A stretch of DNA of 64,000 nucleotides from Cryptomeria japonica (lineage: Eukaryota > Streptophyta > Pinopsida > Cupressales > Cupressaceae): positions 181,060,977 to 181,124,976 of the forward strand of contig NC_081411.1 of assembly GCF_030272615.1 (NCBI RefSeq). The letters run 5' to 3'. The notes under the pieces are model-generated. The model ran no database searches. It saw nothing but the letters and a program-made list of their open reading frames with translations, and was not told the origin of the DNA. This document shows positions 10,485-22,503 of the stretch, piece by piece (position 1 is the first letter of the stretch; each line of letters begins with the position of its first letter). The position numbers and the translations under genes were made by a program.

Positions 10485-11552
10485 TGTTAGGTCCCAGAGA
10501 CAACTGAGAGGGGGGGGGTGAATCGGTTGTCAAATAAATTTCAACCAAAAACAACTTAATCAAACTTAATGCTTAATACTGGTAAACCAAACTTAATTAC
10601 GGTAGACAGTTTATTAGTTAATTGCAGTACCGGTAAAGATTAGTGCATGAAATAGAAAGACAATAACATCCACAACACATAACACCAATATTTGTACGTG
10701 GAAACCTTGTAAGGGGAAAAACCATGGTGGGAAACCTTACCCACAATTAGATGGTACTACTACAGATAGTATGTGTATACAATAGGGGGTTTGCACATGC
10801 AAAAAGGCCAAGCGCTGAGAGCTCACGACTCAAACACAAATGGGAGTCACACTAACTACAATTGGATGGTTAAATCCAATAATGATATACTACTCAAAAT
10901 AGCATCTTCATATGTTGGATTCAGTACCAGTTTAGTTCTGATATGCCTTCACAAAACCTTTTGTCAACCCTCAAATGATGTCTACATGTATATCTCTACT
11001 TATTCTTGCATATACTGAATTATAATTCTTTTCACATTCGCACACTGATCTCAAAACTGAGATCTTACATTTATACCATAACCTAAGACCAATTGAGTAG
11101 GTCGGCTCTAAAAGATGTTACAATAAAAAGAATTTGCAAGTAAAATAATGACCAATGCAATATTTGATTCAACATGTCAGCTTAATGCATTTACAACAAT
11201 AATAAATCATCTCCATAGCATGTCATGCTGATCTAGAATAGATAAGCCCACCGGTGCTTATTTTGGACGTATTTGTCAGTAACAACAAATATGCAAACAT
11301 GAATATACCAATGAACAAATCTCCAAGACAAAGTGTCTAGACAATGTCTTTGACATAACCAAGTATTTTCCATGTCATTCCAAGTGCCGGTGAACAATAT
11401 ATCCTACCGATGAACCAGATATCAGTGACTATGCATAAGTCACTTGCTTGTCAGTGAACATTGCTAATTCTCCAAGTGCCAGTAGGCTGACCAGAGTTGA
11501 TAAGTGTTGACATCAATGACAAAACCATATCAACATATCCAAAATACCATCA
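10485..11552 (-). repeat. 3' LTR of element C
   Basis: Begins TGTTAGGTCC and ends AAATACCATCA. It is 1068 bp, 29 bp longer than its partner, mainly because of extra sequence near 10571-10600. It has the GAGAGGGGGGGGTGAATC module at 10509 and ACGTGGAAACC / GGGGAAAAACCA near 10697-10725. The minus strand has a TATA-like GGTATAAATGTAAG near 11063-11080. Confidence 0.93.
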
Positions 11553-11835
11553 ATCTCCCCCTTTGTCATTGATGGCAACACAAGATGGAAAAACCATCAA
11601 AGTGCCAAAATAGAAATGTCAAATACCAAAAACCAACAATCTCCCAAAAGAGATCATAACTAGAAATCAAAATTCAGATACAGAGAGTAATCAATCTCTC
11701 CCAAAATAAAAATCTCTCCCCAAGTGACAAAGTCTCTCCCCCTAGGAGTAACATGTGTTTTCCATATCAATCTCTCCCCCTTTGACATCAAATACCAAAG
11801 CAATACAAAAACTAGGTTCAAATACAAAATACCAA
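11553..11835 (-). other. Polypurine tract and 3' untranslated region of element C
   Basis: ATCTCCCCCTTT at about 11554-11565 is the polypurine tract complement next to the LTR. Further CTCTCCCC tracts occur at about 11695-11745, and TCTCCCCCTTTGACATC near 11772. Apart from these purine tracts there is only AT-rich untranslated sequence. Confidence 0.75.
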
Positions 11836-12858
11836 CTACTCCCCCTGAGAAGTAGCTCTCCTCATCAGAATCGGAGTAAAAGATTTATTTGTTAGTTCTG
11901 TCGGTTTATGAAAATCATCAACTGTGTAAGTTTCTACTAGTGGGGGTATGACCCCAAGCTGATCTCTGAGATATTCAAAAGTCTCCTTAGGCAAAGGCTT
12001 AGTGAAAATATCTACAATCTGTACTTTAATATTCACATAAACCAGTTTTACTTCTTTTGCTTCAACATTCTCTTTCTAAAAGTTCAGTTTGATAGAGACA
12101 TGTTTAGTTTTAGAATGTAGTACCGGATTCTTTGATATATCAATTGTTGTTGTATTATCACAATAGATAGTTATAGGATCCTTGCATTTTACCTTTATGT
12201 CCTTCAATATTTTCTTAAGCCATAATACCTATGTATAGTTAGTTACTGTTGCAACATATCCTGATTCTGCTATTGATAAAGATGTGCAACTTTGTTTCTT
12301 ACTCAACCAAGAAATTAATCTGCTTCCAAGAAAAAATGCTCTGCTGGTCGTGCTTTTTCTATCATCTACATCTACTACCCAATTTGCATCTGTGTATGCA
12401 CATAATTCAAAGTTTTCATCTCTAGGATACCATAGGCCAAGATTTGTAGTGCCTTGTAAGTACTGGAAAATTCTTTTTAATGTTGATTCATGATTTTCTC
12501 TAGGATTACTTTGAAATCTTGAAACAATAAATATTGCATTCATAATATCAAGTCTTGTTTGTGTCGAATACAGTAGCCTTGCTATCATAGATTTGTACCT
12601 AGTCAGATTAACAGGTGTAGATTCATCCCTTAGTGATAGTTTATCAGTTGTAGTCATAGGTGTGCTTACTAGTTTAGAGTTTTCCATGCCAAATTTCTTT
12701 AGTAACTCCTTCAAGTACTTGGATTGACTCAAGAATATACCTTTATCAGTCCGTGAAATCTGCAATCCTAAAAAGAATTTTATCTCTCCAATCATAGACA
12801 TTTCAAACTCTTGCTGCATTTCAATAGAAGTCTTTACATAATCCATCTTCTCCTCCAA
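11836..12858 (-). pseudogene. Copia C reverse transcriptase C-terminus and RNase H
   Basis: 12229-12858 encodes EFEMSMIGEIKFFLGLQIS, the STPMTT stretch, then the RNase H part AYTDANWVVDVDDRKSTT and SLSIAESGYVAT. After a stop at 12226-12228 the rest (IIIYCDN... region and DIFTKPLPKETFEYL) is in 11836-12225. The RNase H first aspartate is kept, while the usual SEAEY glutamate motif reads AESGY, losing the second acidic residue. The polyprotein ends within 11836-11900 before the untranslated region. Confidence 0.85.
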
Positions 12859-13417
12859 AGATTATATCATCAACAAAAACTTATATAGCCAAGATGTCAT
12901 CATTAGTCACTTTATAGTATAAGTTGTTGTCAGCATTACCTTTAGAAAAACCAATCTTCAAAAGATATTTATCCAATCTAGCATACCAAGCTCTTGGAGC
13001 TTGCTTCAACCCATACAAAGCTTTCCTTAACCTAAAAACCATATCTTTGTTATCTATCAAAGAAAATCCATTAGGTTTCTCAATGTAAACTTCTTCTTCA
13101 AGATCTCCATTCAGAAAGGCACATTTAACATCCATTTGATATACTTTGTAGTTCTTGTGTGCTGCAAAAGCCAAGAATAATCTGACTACCTCAATTCTAG
13201 CTACCAGTGCAAAGGTTTCATTATAATCAATTCCTTCTTTCTGTGAATATCGCTTACACACTAGTCTTGCTTTATTTCTGATTACCTTACCATCTTCATT
13301 GAGTTTATTTCTTAATACCCAGTTTATTCCAATTACATTTTTGTCTTTAGGCCGAGGAACTAATGTCCATGTGTTATTCTTCTCAATTTGTTGTAATTCT
13401 TATTCCATAGCTTTAAT
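12859..13417 (-). pseudogene. Copia C reverse transcriptase N-terminal core
   Basis: The open frame 12881-13261 has CKRYSQKEGIDYNETFA, VYQMDVKCAFLNGDLEEEVYIEKPNGF and LYGLKQAPRAWYARL. Just downstream, VFVDDIIFGG can be read on the minus strand at about 12850-12885 behind a TAG. Upstream (13262-13417) lies the GTKW-type start of RT with a stop. The catalytic aspartates are present, but the frame is interrupted on both sides. Confidence 0.85.
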
Positions 13418-14131
13418 CTAGTGTTTATCTTCACATGCCTCATTAATTGATGCTGGTTCAATTTGAGAAATAAGACATAGCTCTTCATTTTCCAGTCTTC
13501 CTCTTGTCATAACTCCTTGATATTTATTCCCAATTATTTGATCTTCAGAGTGGTTCAATCTTACATACCGAGGTGTCTTTGTTTGTTGTAGTTCTTCAGT
13601 TACAGTGGAATTTTCAGATGATATCAGTGTAACTGGATCTTCATTCTGTACCGATGTGTTCAATGTAGGCTCATTTATCATTATCTCTATTTTTGGTTCA
13701 AAGTCCATATACCTTGAAGTTCCTCTAAATTGTTCATCAATTTTCACATTTGTATTCTCAACAATTTTCTGCAATCTCTTGTTAAAACATCTATATGCCT
13801 TGCTCTTAGATGAATAACCAAGAAATATTCCTTCATCACTTCTAGGATCAAATTTGCCAATATACTCATCTCTTCTAATATAGCATTTACTTCCAAATAT
13901 TCTAAAATATTTTAGAGTAGGAGTAATACCAAACCATAGTTCATGTGGGGTCTTACCAATTTCACCTTTGATGTGAACTTTGTTGAATGTGTAAACTGTT
14001 GTGCTTACTACCTCTCTCCAATATACATGTGGTAGATTTGCTTCTAATAACATACTTCTAGCTGCATTCAAGATAGTTCTATTTTTCCTTTCTACAACTC
14101 CGTTCTGTTGTGGTGTCCGGGGTGCTGATAA
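13418..14131 (-). pseudogene. Copia C integrase C-terminal half
   Basis: 13418-14071 begins within the helix carrying the catalytic Glu (ERKNRTIL just upstream), then AARSMLLEANLPHVYWREVV, TPHELWFG, FGSKCYIRRDEYIGKFD and DEGIFLGYSSKSKAYRCF. An acidic linker and the pre-RT segment RYVRLNHSEDQIIGN follow. A stop near 14131 (in SAP-type context) separates it from the integrase core frame. Confidence 0.84.
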
Positions 14132-15307
14132 CTATCTTCTGATTCCATTTACTTCACACAATGTATTAAATTCCTTAGATGTGAATTCACCTCCTTGATT
14201 TGATCTCAGACATTTGATTTTATTACCAGTTTCATTCTCTACCATTGCCTTGAATAGTTTGAATTTCCCAAGTGCTTCTAATTTTTCTCTGAGAAAAGTA
14301 ACCCAACACATTCTAGAATAGTCATCAATGATTAGCATGAAATTTCTATCACCTTGTAAGCTTTTAGCTCTAGCTAGACCACATAAATTAGTATGAATTA
14401 AGTCAAGAGCATTAGTGGATTTTTCTGGAATACTTTTAAAAGATGCTCTAACTTGTTTTCTAAATTGACATTCCTTGCATATGGGATTGTGAGACTTGAC
14501 AATCTTAGGTAAATCTCTAATTGCTTTAGTTGTACTAATTTTCACAATGCAATCAAAATTTACATGACAGAGTCTCTTATGCCACAACCAATTTTCATCA
14601 ATATGTGCAATCAAGCATGTCTTTTCATTGTTGTTCAAATGAAAGATATTACCTCTAGCTTGACTACAGGTTGCAATTTCCAAACCAGTTTTGTTCATAA
14701 TTTTGCATTTCCCATTCTTGAATTGTAACTGAAATATTTTTTCAACTAATTGTCCAACACTAAAAAGATTGTTCTTTAAACCTTCAACATAGTAAACATT
14801 ATCAATATTATGCTTACCATCAAGAGATATAGTACCTTTTCCTTTGATCAAACAAGCTTTATCATCTCCAAATCTTACTAGACCTCCATTATATCCCTGA
14901 AAAGTCAAGAATTTACTTTTATCACCAGTCATATGATGTGAACATCTTGAATCAATAATCCATTTATAATTAACCTCAATCTTAGCTGATAGGGCCTGCT
15001 CTACTAGTTGAATAGTAGGTGTCGGTTGATCTTCTGTTATAGAAACAAAGACCCATCCATTTTCTACCAGATCCTCATCACAATCATGAGTGACTCCTTC
15101 ATCAACAAGATAACAAGATTTGTCTTTATTCTTCTTAAATCTGTATCTCCGATATTCAGGGTTAGGCTTGTATGTTCTTCTAGTTTCTTCTTTCAATCTT
15201 GCATGTCTATCAGGGCATCTTGAAGCCATATGACCAATTTTATTATAGTTAAAACATTTAAAGGGTTCTTTACCTTCATACTTACTTCCAACTAGACCTT
15301 TAGGCAT
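14132..15307 (-). pseudogene. Copia C zinc knuckle, protease and integrase core
   Basis: A 391-codon open frame with several dead active sites. The knuckle reads CFNYNKIGHMASRC (second Cys replaced by Tyr). The protease site reads WIIDSRCSHHMTGD (DSG changed to DSR). The pre-integrase HHCC region KRLCHVNFDC is present. The integrase first Asp is Asn (IHTNLCG), and the second reads RSNQGGEF, again Asn for Asp. The frame is long and open, but the proteins it encodes are probably inactive. Confidence 0.88.
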
Positions 15308-16078
15308 TTTTCTTGCAAATAGTGCTTCAAGTTCTTCAAGTTATTCAGTTTCTCTCCTGCTTTCTTCAAGTTCTCTTTCATAAAAGACTTTCCAATCAGA
15401 CTTGTCAAATGATGATACAAATGATGTTGATGCCTTAAAAGCTAAATCTATCTTTATAGTAGCAACAAGACCAAATTCCTCAATTTCAAAAGCTGAAAGT
15501 TTTCCAATCAATGTGTCCCTAGTTACTGATGTATTAGGCATTGTTCTTAACTCATTTATAGCAGTAACTTTCATTTTGTATGCCAGTGGCAATCCTCTTA
15601 AAACTTTTGAAACAATTTCATCTTCACTTAAGGTTCCTCCACAACATTTAATGCCCAAAATAATTTCATTAACTCTTTCTATAAAAGAAGAAATCCTTTC
15701 ATCTTAATCCATTTTCAGATTTTCATACCTGACCCGGAATCTTTCAAGTTTTGCAATTTTGACTATGGAATCTCCTTCATTCAATGTTTCCAGATGGTCC
15801 CAAATAGATTTAGTAGTAGATCTATCTAATAATCCCATAATTTGCTGATTTTATAATGTGCTCAAAAGTGGTTCTCTTGCTTTGCAATCATTTTCTTCAT
15901 CTTTAGCCAACTTAGGTGGATTAGGTTGACTTTGAGTAGGAGTAGTATAGCCATTCTTTGTAACTTCCTAGATGTATTTTCCAATGCAATTCAGATGTAT
16001 CTCCATCGTAATCTTCCATATGCCATAGTTGGTTCCATCAAGTTTAGGACTGCCCTTCCTGAAACAGTTAGAAGACAT
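15308..16078 (-). pseudogene. Copia C Gag, N-terminal part
   Basis: The likely start is ATG at 16076-16078 (MSSNCFRKGSPKLDGTNYGI). The core with ERVNEIILGIKCCGG, LSEDEIVSKVLRGLPL and GKLSAFEIEEFG is open in 15341-15658. Stops occur near 15970, 15858, 15706 and 15341, mostly where related copies have Gln or Lys. Gag is the structural particle protein. Confidence 0.8.
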
Positions 16079-16122
16079 TGGATCTCCTCAAGCTATTAAA
16101 CTTTTGCAAAAAGAGGAATTAT

Positions 16123-16134
16123 CTCTGATATCAA
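16123..16134 (-). other. Primer binding site of copia C
   Basis: The minus strand reads TTGATATCAGAG: the TGGTATCAGAG site with one G-to-A change, 1-2 bases from the LTR start at 16136. Confidence 0.75.
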
Positions 16135-16135
16135 T

Positions 16136-17174
16136 TGTTAGGTCTCAGAGACAATTGAGAGGGGGGGTGAATCAGTTGTCAAATAAATTTCAACCAAAAA
16201 CAACTTAATCAAACTTAATGTTGGTAGACAATTTATCAGTTAATTGCAGTACCGGTAAAGATTAGTGGATGAAGCAGAAAGACAATAACATCCACAGCAC
16301 ATAACACCAATATTTGTATGTGGAAACCCTGTAAGGGGAAAAACCACAATGGTAATCCTTACCCACAATCAGAGGGTACTACTGCATATAGTATGTGTAT
16401 ACAATAGGGGGTTTGCACATGCAGAAAGGCCAAGTGCCTAGAGCTCATTGCTCAAACACAAATGGGAGTCACACTGACTACAATTGGATGGTTAAATCCA
16501 ATAATGATGTACTACTCAAAATAGCATCTTCATATGTTGGATTCAGTACCGATTTAGTTTTGATATGCCTTCGCAAAACATTCCTTTAACCTTCAAATGA
16601 TATCTACATGTATATCTCTACTTATTCTCACATATACCGAATTACAATCTTTTTCACATTCGCACACTGATCTCAAAAATGAGATCTTACATTTATACCA
16701 TAACCTAGGACCAATTGAGTAGGTCAGCTCTAAAAGATGTTACAATAAAAACAATTTGCAAGTTAAATAATAACTAATGCAATATCCAATTCAACATGTC
16801 AGCTTAATGCATTTACAACAATAATAAATCATCTCCATAGCGTGTCGTGCTAATCAGGAATAGATAACCCTATCGGTGCTTAATCTAGACCTATTTGCCA
16901 GTAACAGAAAATATGCAAACATGAATATACCAATGAACAAATCTCCAACACAAAGTGTCTAGATGATGTCTTCGACATAACCAAGTATTTTCCATGTCAT
17001 TTCAAGTGTCGGTGAACAATATATCCTACTGGTGAACCAGATACTGGTGACTGTACATAAGTCACTTGCTTGCCGGTGAACATTGCCAATTCTCAAAGTG
17101 CTAGTAGGCTGACTAGAGTTGATAAGTGTTGACATCAATGACAAAACCATATCAACATATCCAAAATACCAACA
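16136..17174 (-). repeat. 5' LTR of element C
   Basis: 1039 bp from TGTTAGGTCT to ATACCAACA. Same modules as its partner: GAGAGGGGGGGTGAATCAG at 16159, GTGGAAACCC / GGGGAAAAACCAC near 16320-16347, and a minus-strand TATA-like GGTATAAATGTAAG near 16690. It is followed exactly by the ACTAG target duplication. Confidence 0.93.
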
Positions 17175-18337
17175 ACTAGATGAACCAGTTGATGGAGCTA
17201 ATTAAGATGAAGACATTGAGGATGAAGTGGACTTGGAAGGTGATCTCATAAGTACTCTTGAGGGGTTGAGTAAAATAAGAAGAGAACTAAAGAAGGTTAA
17301 GTATGTTGCTGCAAAAGAACAAGATTGTTTGAAGCAATCTCTTGAGGAGTCCAAGAAAACAATATCTGATCTAGAACTCTAGTTGGAAGAAACTAAAAGG
17401 ATATGTGAAGTTATGTCCTCTGATTTGATAAAGAAGGATAAGGAGCATTAGAATGTAGAAGAATAAATTGTAAGGATTAGAAAGGAACTTGACAAGAACA
17501 AGAATGAATTAACGATGAGAAAATATGAGAGCAGCATTGAAGCCTTGGACAAGATGTTGAGTAATCAAAAGCACTCAAAAGATACTGGAGGTATAGTTTT
17601 TGAAGGACAAAGTTCCAATAGTAAAGACATATCCTGCAAGGAGATACAAATTAATTCTTCAAGTGAAAGTAAAGAAAAACAAACCTTTACAGTCAACAAA
17701 GGTTTTGAGAAGAAAACCTATGTTGAAGCCACAAGAAATCAGCTTGTGAACTGGAATGCTCAAACTTTGAACCGGAAGGCTCACTCATTGTACCAGAATA
17801 CAGATCCTAAAGGTAAGCCTAGGGTTGATAATGAAGGGTTCACTAAAGTCAATACGTGAGAAGAAAACACCTAGTGAGACAAAATTTTTATGGTCCAAAG
17901 AGACAAGATTGGTATGTACCCAAATTCCATGGTTACTGTTACTAGTGTAATAAGTTTGGGTATAGAATTTCTGATTGTAGTTTGATGCATAAGCCCCCAC
18001 ATAGTTTTGAAAGTAGAAATTCATTTGGTGCACTCTGAGAGATTAATGTTATGTATTATCAGTGTAATGGGTTTTTTCATAAGAGTTATGAATGTAGGAG
18101 AAGTCAGCAGGTATCCTACAATAGTTTTTCAAATTCATCTTTCAATGTCAATGTGAAATGCTATCATTGTCAAAAGTTTGGCCACATTGCAAAGCATTAC
18201 AAACTCAGGACATCTAAGTAAAATAAGTCTGTACCGGATCAGAGACTAGTACCAAAACTGGAGCAAAAAATCGTAGTTGACAAGGAGAAGGAATACAAAC
18301 AGGTTTGGGTAGAGAAGAATAAGAATAAAGTAGAATA
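17175..18337 (+). pseudogene. Copia B Gag, C-terminal coiled coil and zinc knuckles
   Basis: This resumes B's gag after copia C. Residues form a long heptad-rich coiled coil (DLEGDLISTLEGLSKIRREL and on to about 17600), with stops where Gln is expected (for example 17380 and 17448). A linker at 17515-17859 follows. Next come two degenerate knuckles (CYYCNKFGY... near 17936 and YYQCNGFFHKSYEC near 18055) and a third, CYHCQKFGHIAKHY at about 18160-18201, with its last Cys lost. Long coiled-coil gags with several knuckles are typical of the SIRE-type branch of copia. That branch assignment is an inference. Confidence 0.72.
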
Positions 18338-19360
18338 AAGTCTGATTGTGTAGAGTACCCTACAAGCAGAAAGAAAAAATCTATGGGTTTTAGATAATAG
18401 ATGTTCCAATCACATGACTGGAGACAAACAAAACTTCATCAAATTTGAAGATTGGAATGGAGGTTTGGTGAGATTTGGAGATAATTCTTCCACCAAGATA
18501 AAAGGCAAAGGTACCCTGAACATAGATGGAAAATTGAAGGCTCATAATGTATATTATGTGGAAGTAATATAGCATAATTTTCTAAGTGTGAGTTAGATTT
18601 GTGATAAAGGATACAAACTCACATTTGACCCTACCAGTCGTAAGATAAGGAAGGAAAGTACCAGACAAATTGTTGAAGGTAAAAGGACAGATGGAAATGT
18701 GTACAATCTAAAGGAATGCTTTGAATCCCAAAGCATGATGGGACAAGTAGATGAGAGTTGGATATGGCATAGAATATTAGGCCATATAAAATTTCATAAT
18801 TTGGTTAAGGTGAGAAAGAAATGCTATGTGAGACATATACCACCGATCATCAAACTGGAAAGCACCTTTTGTGATGATTTTCTAAGAGGTAAGTAGACTA
18901 AGGTAACCTTCGACAATGCCAAAGAAGATAATACCTCAAGGCCCTTAGAACATGTACATATAGATCTATGTGGACCAACAAGAACAAGAGCTTTAGCCGA
19001 TGAGAGATACTTCTTGTTGTTCATTGATGATTTATCAAGAATGACATGGGTCACCTTTCTACATGACAAATCACAAGCATATGAGAGGTTCAAAATCTTT
19101 AGGAATATGGTTGAGAAGGAAAGTGGATACAAGTTGAAATGTCTAAGATCTAACCAAGGTGATGAATTCACATTAAATAAATTTGAAGACTACTGTGAAA
19201 GACATGGAATCACAAGATAGTACTCGGCCCCAAGGACACCACAATAAAATGTTGTTGTAGAAAGGAAAAATTGGATTATCAAGGAGATGAGGAGAACTAT
19301 GTTGAATGAGGAAAACATACTAGATATGTACTAGAAGGAAGCAGTTCATACTATTGTATA
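18338..19360 (+). pseudogene. Copia B protease and integrase N-terminal half
   Basis: The protease site reads WVLDNRCSNHMTGD, where DSG has become DNR. Next come VRFGDNSSTKIKGKGTL, then WIWHRILGHIKFHNLVKV (pre-integrase), VHIDLCGPTRTRA (first D), FIDDLSRMTWVTFL, and CLRSNQGDEF, where the second catalytic Asp is Asn. The E-helix follows near 19255 (VERKNWIIKEM). Stops are present at about 18570, 18597, 18896, 19218 and 19246. The frame is cut at 19360 by copia D and resumes at 26866 after the GTATA duplication. Confidence 0.82.
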
Positions 19361-20940
19361 TGATGGTATGATGAAAGAATAAGTATCTTCTAGATTACTG
19401 AGAGGGGGGATGAATCAGTAAACTGAAAAACTAATATAAAATTCCCAAACTCAAAATCAAACTTACAAAGTAAACTTTCTCTATCAAGATCAATACTCAT
19501 AAGATTACTCAACATCAACCAGTTAACTATTATACCAACTTAACAGTAAACAAATTCAATCTTGTAAACATCAAAATGCTTAATCATATATCAACATATT
19601 CTATCTCTCAATGCTTCCAATTATCATGCCTTATCAGAATAGTTAAGTAGTCAGTCAAATCAACAAATAAGATCATAACCACAAAAACATTCACCATATG
19701 ACACAAATATTTATACATGAAAAACTCAAATAGATAAAAACCACAGTGAGATGAGACTCACAAGGATAGCTATCTGAACTCTTCTGAATTTCACCCTATT
19801 AGGAGCCAATCTTGTTAAAGCTTTTAAATAAGTCTTGTTAAGAACTGATCCTTTTAGGAATCACCCAGTTAAGGGATTTACAAAATTCCTTGATGAAAAG
19901 AAAAATACCCATTAGGAGTAACCTTGGTAGAGGGTTTCAGAATCCAAGCTAATGGACCACCTTGTTAGAGGAGTTATGAAGTAACCAAGCTTGTTAGAGC
20001 TTACCCGGTTAGGGGATTTCAATTCTACTATAATTGTTAGAAAACAACAAGTTTTCTTGATCTATCCGATTAGAACTACATTTGCTTGATCAGATCCTTT
20101 TTAAGCTTCAATATGCTTTTACTCAAACTGCAGATCCATTCTCCAGTTAGACAACCACACACTCTGTTGGTATTATGGATGTGTTGCATTGGTTTTTTCA
20201 TTGATGTCAACACTTGTCAACACTTATCAACACCTATCTTTTTGGAGATCTCTGGTTATGTTCACCGGCATGTTCAGTGACTTATGCACAGTCACACACT
20301 CAACTAATTTCTGCCAACTTTTCCAACCACTTTACAAACAACTTCATTGACCTTAAATACAAATCAATTAGGTTGGTAATAGAACAAAAACCTAATTCTC
20401 TCATAGAGATTACAAAAATATCAGTTCAAGTGTGACCATTAGATTTACATAGCAATCAACACACATTCTCCAAGAAAATTCCAATCGCTCTATGATCACC
20501 TCTTCATTGGACTTTGTAACTCATCACGCGTTATGCATTAGATGCAATCTACTTTTCTCATTGCCTAGAAAACAAAAAAACGTGCCAAAACAATCTAAAC
20601 TTATCCTTATACAATGATCACAAATGTCTCCATCATAACTGCTCAACATTAGATCTTAAACCAACAAACTTGATCAGTTAGGGTTTAACAAAAAACAACT
20701 GGTAGGGTTTATCAGTTACAATGCATAGAAAGGGTTTAACCTTATACATCATTTTACTAATTCAACTCACAAACTTACATACCAGTTTACAACATCTTCC
20801 TCAAAGCTCTTCCTACTAGTTACAAGACAATATCACAAATAACAACAATATCAGCAATATCATAAATACCATTATTGGTTCAATTGACATCAATAATAAC
20901 ATAACATATCATTAATGCAATCTTCATGGAAATGCCAACA
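19361..20940 (-). repeat. 3' LTR of element D with a small insertion
   Basis: Starts TGATGGTATG and ends AATGCCAACA. The GAGAGGGGGGATGAATCAG module is at about 19400, and a decayed ACATGAAAAACTC / AAAAACCAC module at about 19712-19745. Outside the insertion it is collinear with 25423-26865. A series of GTTAGAGG- or GTTAAGGG-type short repeats lies at 19800-20030. Confidence 0.92.
20165..20296 (-). mobile_element. 132-bp TG...CA mini-insertion inside the D LTR
   Basis: The left D LTR contains 132 bp that are absent from the right D LTR at the matching place (about 26223). The insert begins TGTTGGTATTATGGATG, ends AGTCACA, and is flanked by the 5-bp duplication CACTC (20160-20164 and 20297-20301). 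It matches roughly the first 130 bp of the E/F LTR (29953 onward), as read on the + strand, but lacks the rest of that LTR. The strand sign is uncertain. It behaves like a tiny LTR-like unit. Confidence 0.72.
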
Positions 20941-21291
20941 ATCTCCCTCTTTGGCATTGATAGCAATACAAATATCAACACCTCTGATTGTTATTGTGGA
21001 TTGGTGAATAGGAATCCTAGTTTACATTACCAAGTAAACACCATGCTCTGTCTGTCTTTAGCTTGTCGCTGGTTTCCTTTGCCACTCACATAATTCTTCT
21101 CCGCAATCACATAATTCTTCTTCCCTTCGATAGCAATAACAAATTGAAAGTAAAACATGTAATTCAAATTTTTACTGTGCATCAACAAAATACTACAACT
21201 TGATGCTCCCCCTGTGGAATACATCCACTTCTTCATCAATCCATGTAAAATTCTGCAAGTGATTCAGGGACTGATGCAATCAGCATCATGC
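20941..21291 (-). other. Polypurine tract and 3' untranslated region of element D
   Basis: ATCTCCCTCTTT at 20941-20952 is the polypurine tract complement, with one transition inside the G-run. A purine run complementary to GCTCCCCCTGTGG lies near 21200. No further feature is seen in the AT-rich sequence up to the Pol stop. Confidence 0.7.
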
Positions 21292-21786
21292 TCAACTAAC
21301 TTCATGAAGGGGTACAACCCCTAGTTGTCTTCTAATACACTCAAATGCAGTCTTAGGTAGAGGTTTGGTAAAAATATCTACAAGTTGCTCCTTGGTAGAA
21401 ACATGCTCTGAGATAACATCTTTACATTGAACTTTTCCCCTCAAAAAGTGATACTTCAGTTCAATGTGCTTGGTGTGAGCGTGCAAAACAGGATTCTTAT
21501 AAATATTTATGGAACTTGTATTATCACATAAAATCTTTATAGGTTTCGAGATCTTCATCTTAAAACCTTCCAAAATGTGCCTCATCAAAATAGCTTGTGT
21601 GCAATTCATATAAGCTGCAACATACTCAACTTCAGCAGTAGATTGTGAAGTACAACTCTACTTTTTACTACTCCATGAAACTAGCCTTCCTCCTAGAAAG
21701 AATTCTCCACCGGTAGTACTTTTCTGGTCATCAACATTTCCTACCCAATCAGTATCTATGTACACCTTCAAATCAAAATTTCGTCC
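21292..21786 (-). pseudogene. Copia D RNase H
   Basis: 21292-21609 encodes LCDNTSSINIYKNPVLHAHTKH and DIFTKPLPKTAFECI. Upstream (21610-21786), the acidic DWVGN...TTGGEFFLGGRLV stretch and a STAEVEYVAAY-like motif can be read with a TAG near 21659. The terminal KPLP and CDN motifs are intact. The frame is separated from RT by a stop at 21787. Confidence 0.84.
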
Positions 21787-22503
21787 CTATGGATACCATA
21801 ATCCATAGTCAACTGTACCTTTCAGATACCTAAAAATTCTCTTGGTTTCTATCAGATATGCTTCCTTTGGATTTTTCTGAAATCTAGCAACTATACCAAC
21901 CAAATGGGCAATATCCGATTTGCTATGAACAACATAGTGTAATTTGCCAATCATTGACCTATATTCTTTTTCATCAACAGACTTAGATGCATCTTCCTTG
22001 GACAATTTACAACCTGTAACCATTGGTGTTCCAACTGGTTTATGGTCACTCATGTCAAAAGTCTTCAAAACCTCTTTCACATACTTAGATTGTGTAATAA
22101 AAATACCATTCTTCATTTGATGTATTTGTAAGCCTATGAAAAAATTTATTTCCCTTACTAAAGACATTTTAAACTCATTTTTCATTTCATCTACAAAATT
22201 GTTGCTCATAACATCATTAACTCCAAATATAATGTCATCAACAAATACTTCACTGACTAGTATTTCATCTCCTTCAAACTTGAGATAAATATTACTATCA
22301 TCACTGGTTCTTGCAAAGCCTATCTTCATCAGATGTGTATGAAGCCTTTCATACCATACTCTTGGTGCCTACTTTAATCCATACAAGGCTTTACGTAGTC
22401 TACATACCATATCTTTCTCATCTATCAAAGCATAACTATCAGGCTTCTCTAAGTATACCTCTTCTTCCAATATCCCATTCAAAAATGTAGACTTAACATC
22501 CAT
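21787..22503 (-). pseudogene. Copia D reverse transcriptase, C-terminal part
   Basis: 21787-22329 contains VFVDDIIFGVND (active-site box intact), EINFFIGLQIHQMK, VGTPMVTGCKLS and GKLHYVVHSKSDIAH. The preceding segment with LRKALYGLK.APRVWYERLH is read at 22330-22503 with stops near 22371 (Gln codon position) and 22504. It is paired with the N-terminal RT segment at 22504-22929. Confidence 0.84.

Larger units (their letters stand above)
10485..17174 (-). mobile_element. Element C: complete-length Ty1/copia retrotransposon
   Basis: LTRs at 10485-11552 and 16136-17174 flank gag-PR-INT-RT-RH on the minus strand. A perfect 5-bp target duplication ACTAG lies at 10480-10484 and 17175-17179, which fixes both ends. 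It is inserted in B's gag. The pol sequence is closest, by eye, to element F. Stops and missense changes at the protease and integrase active sites make it non-autonomous. Confidence 0.95.
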
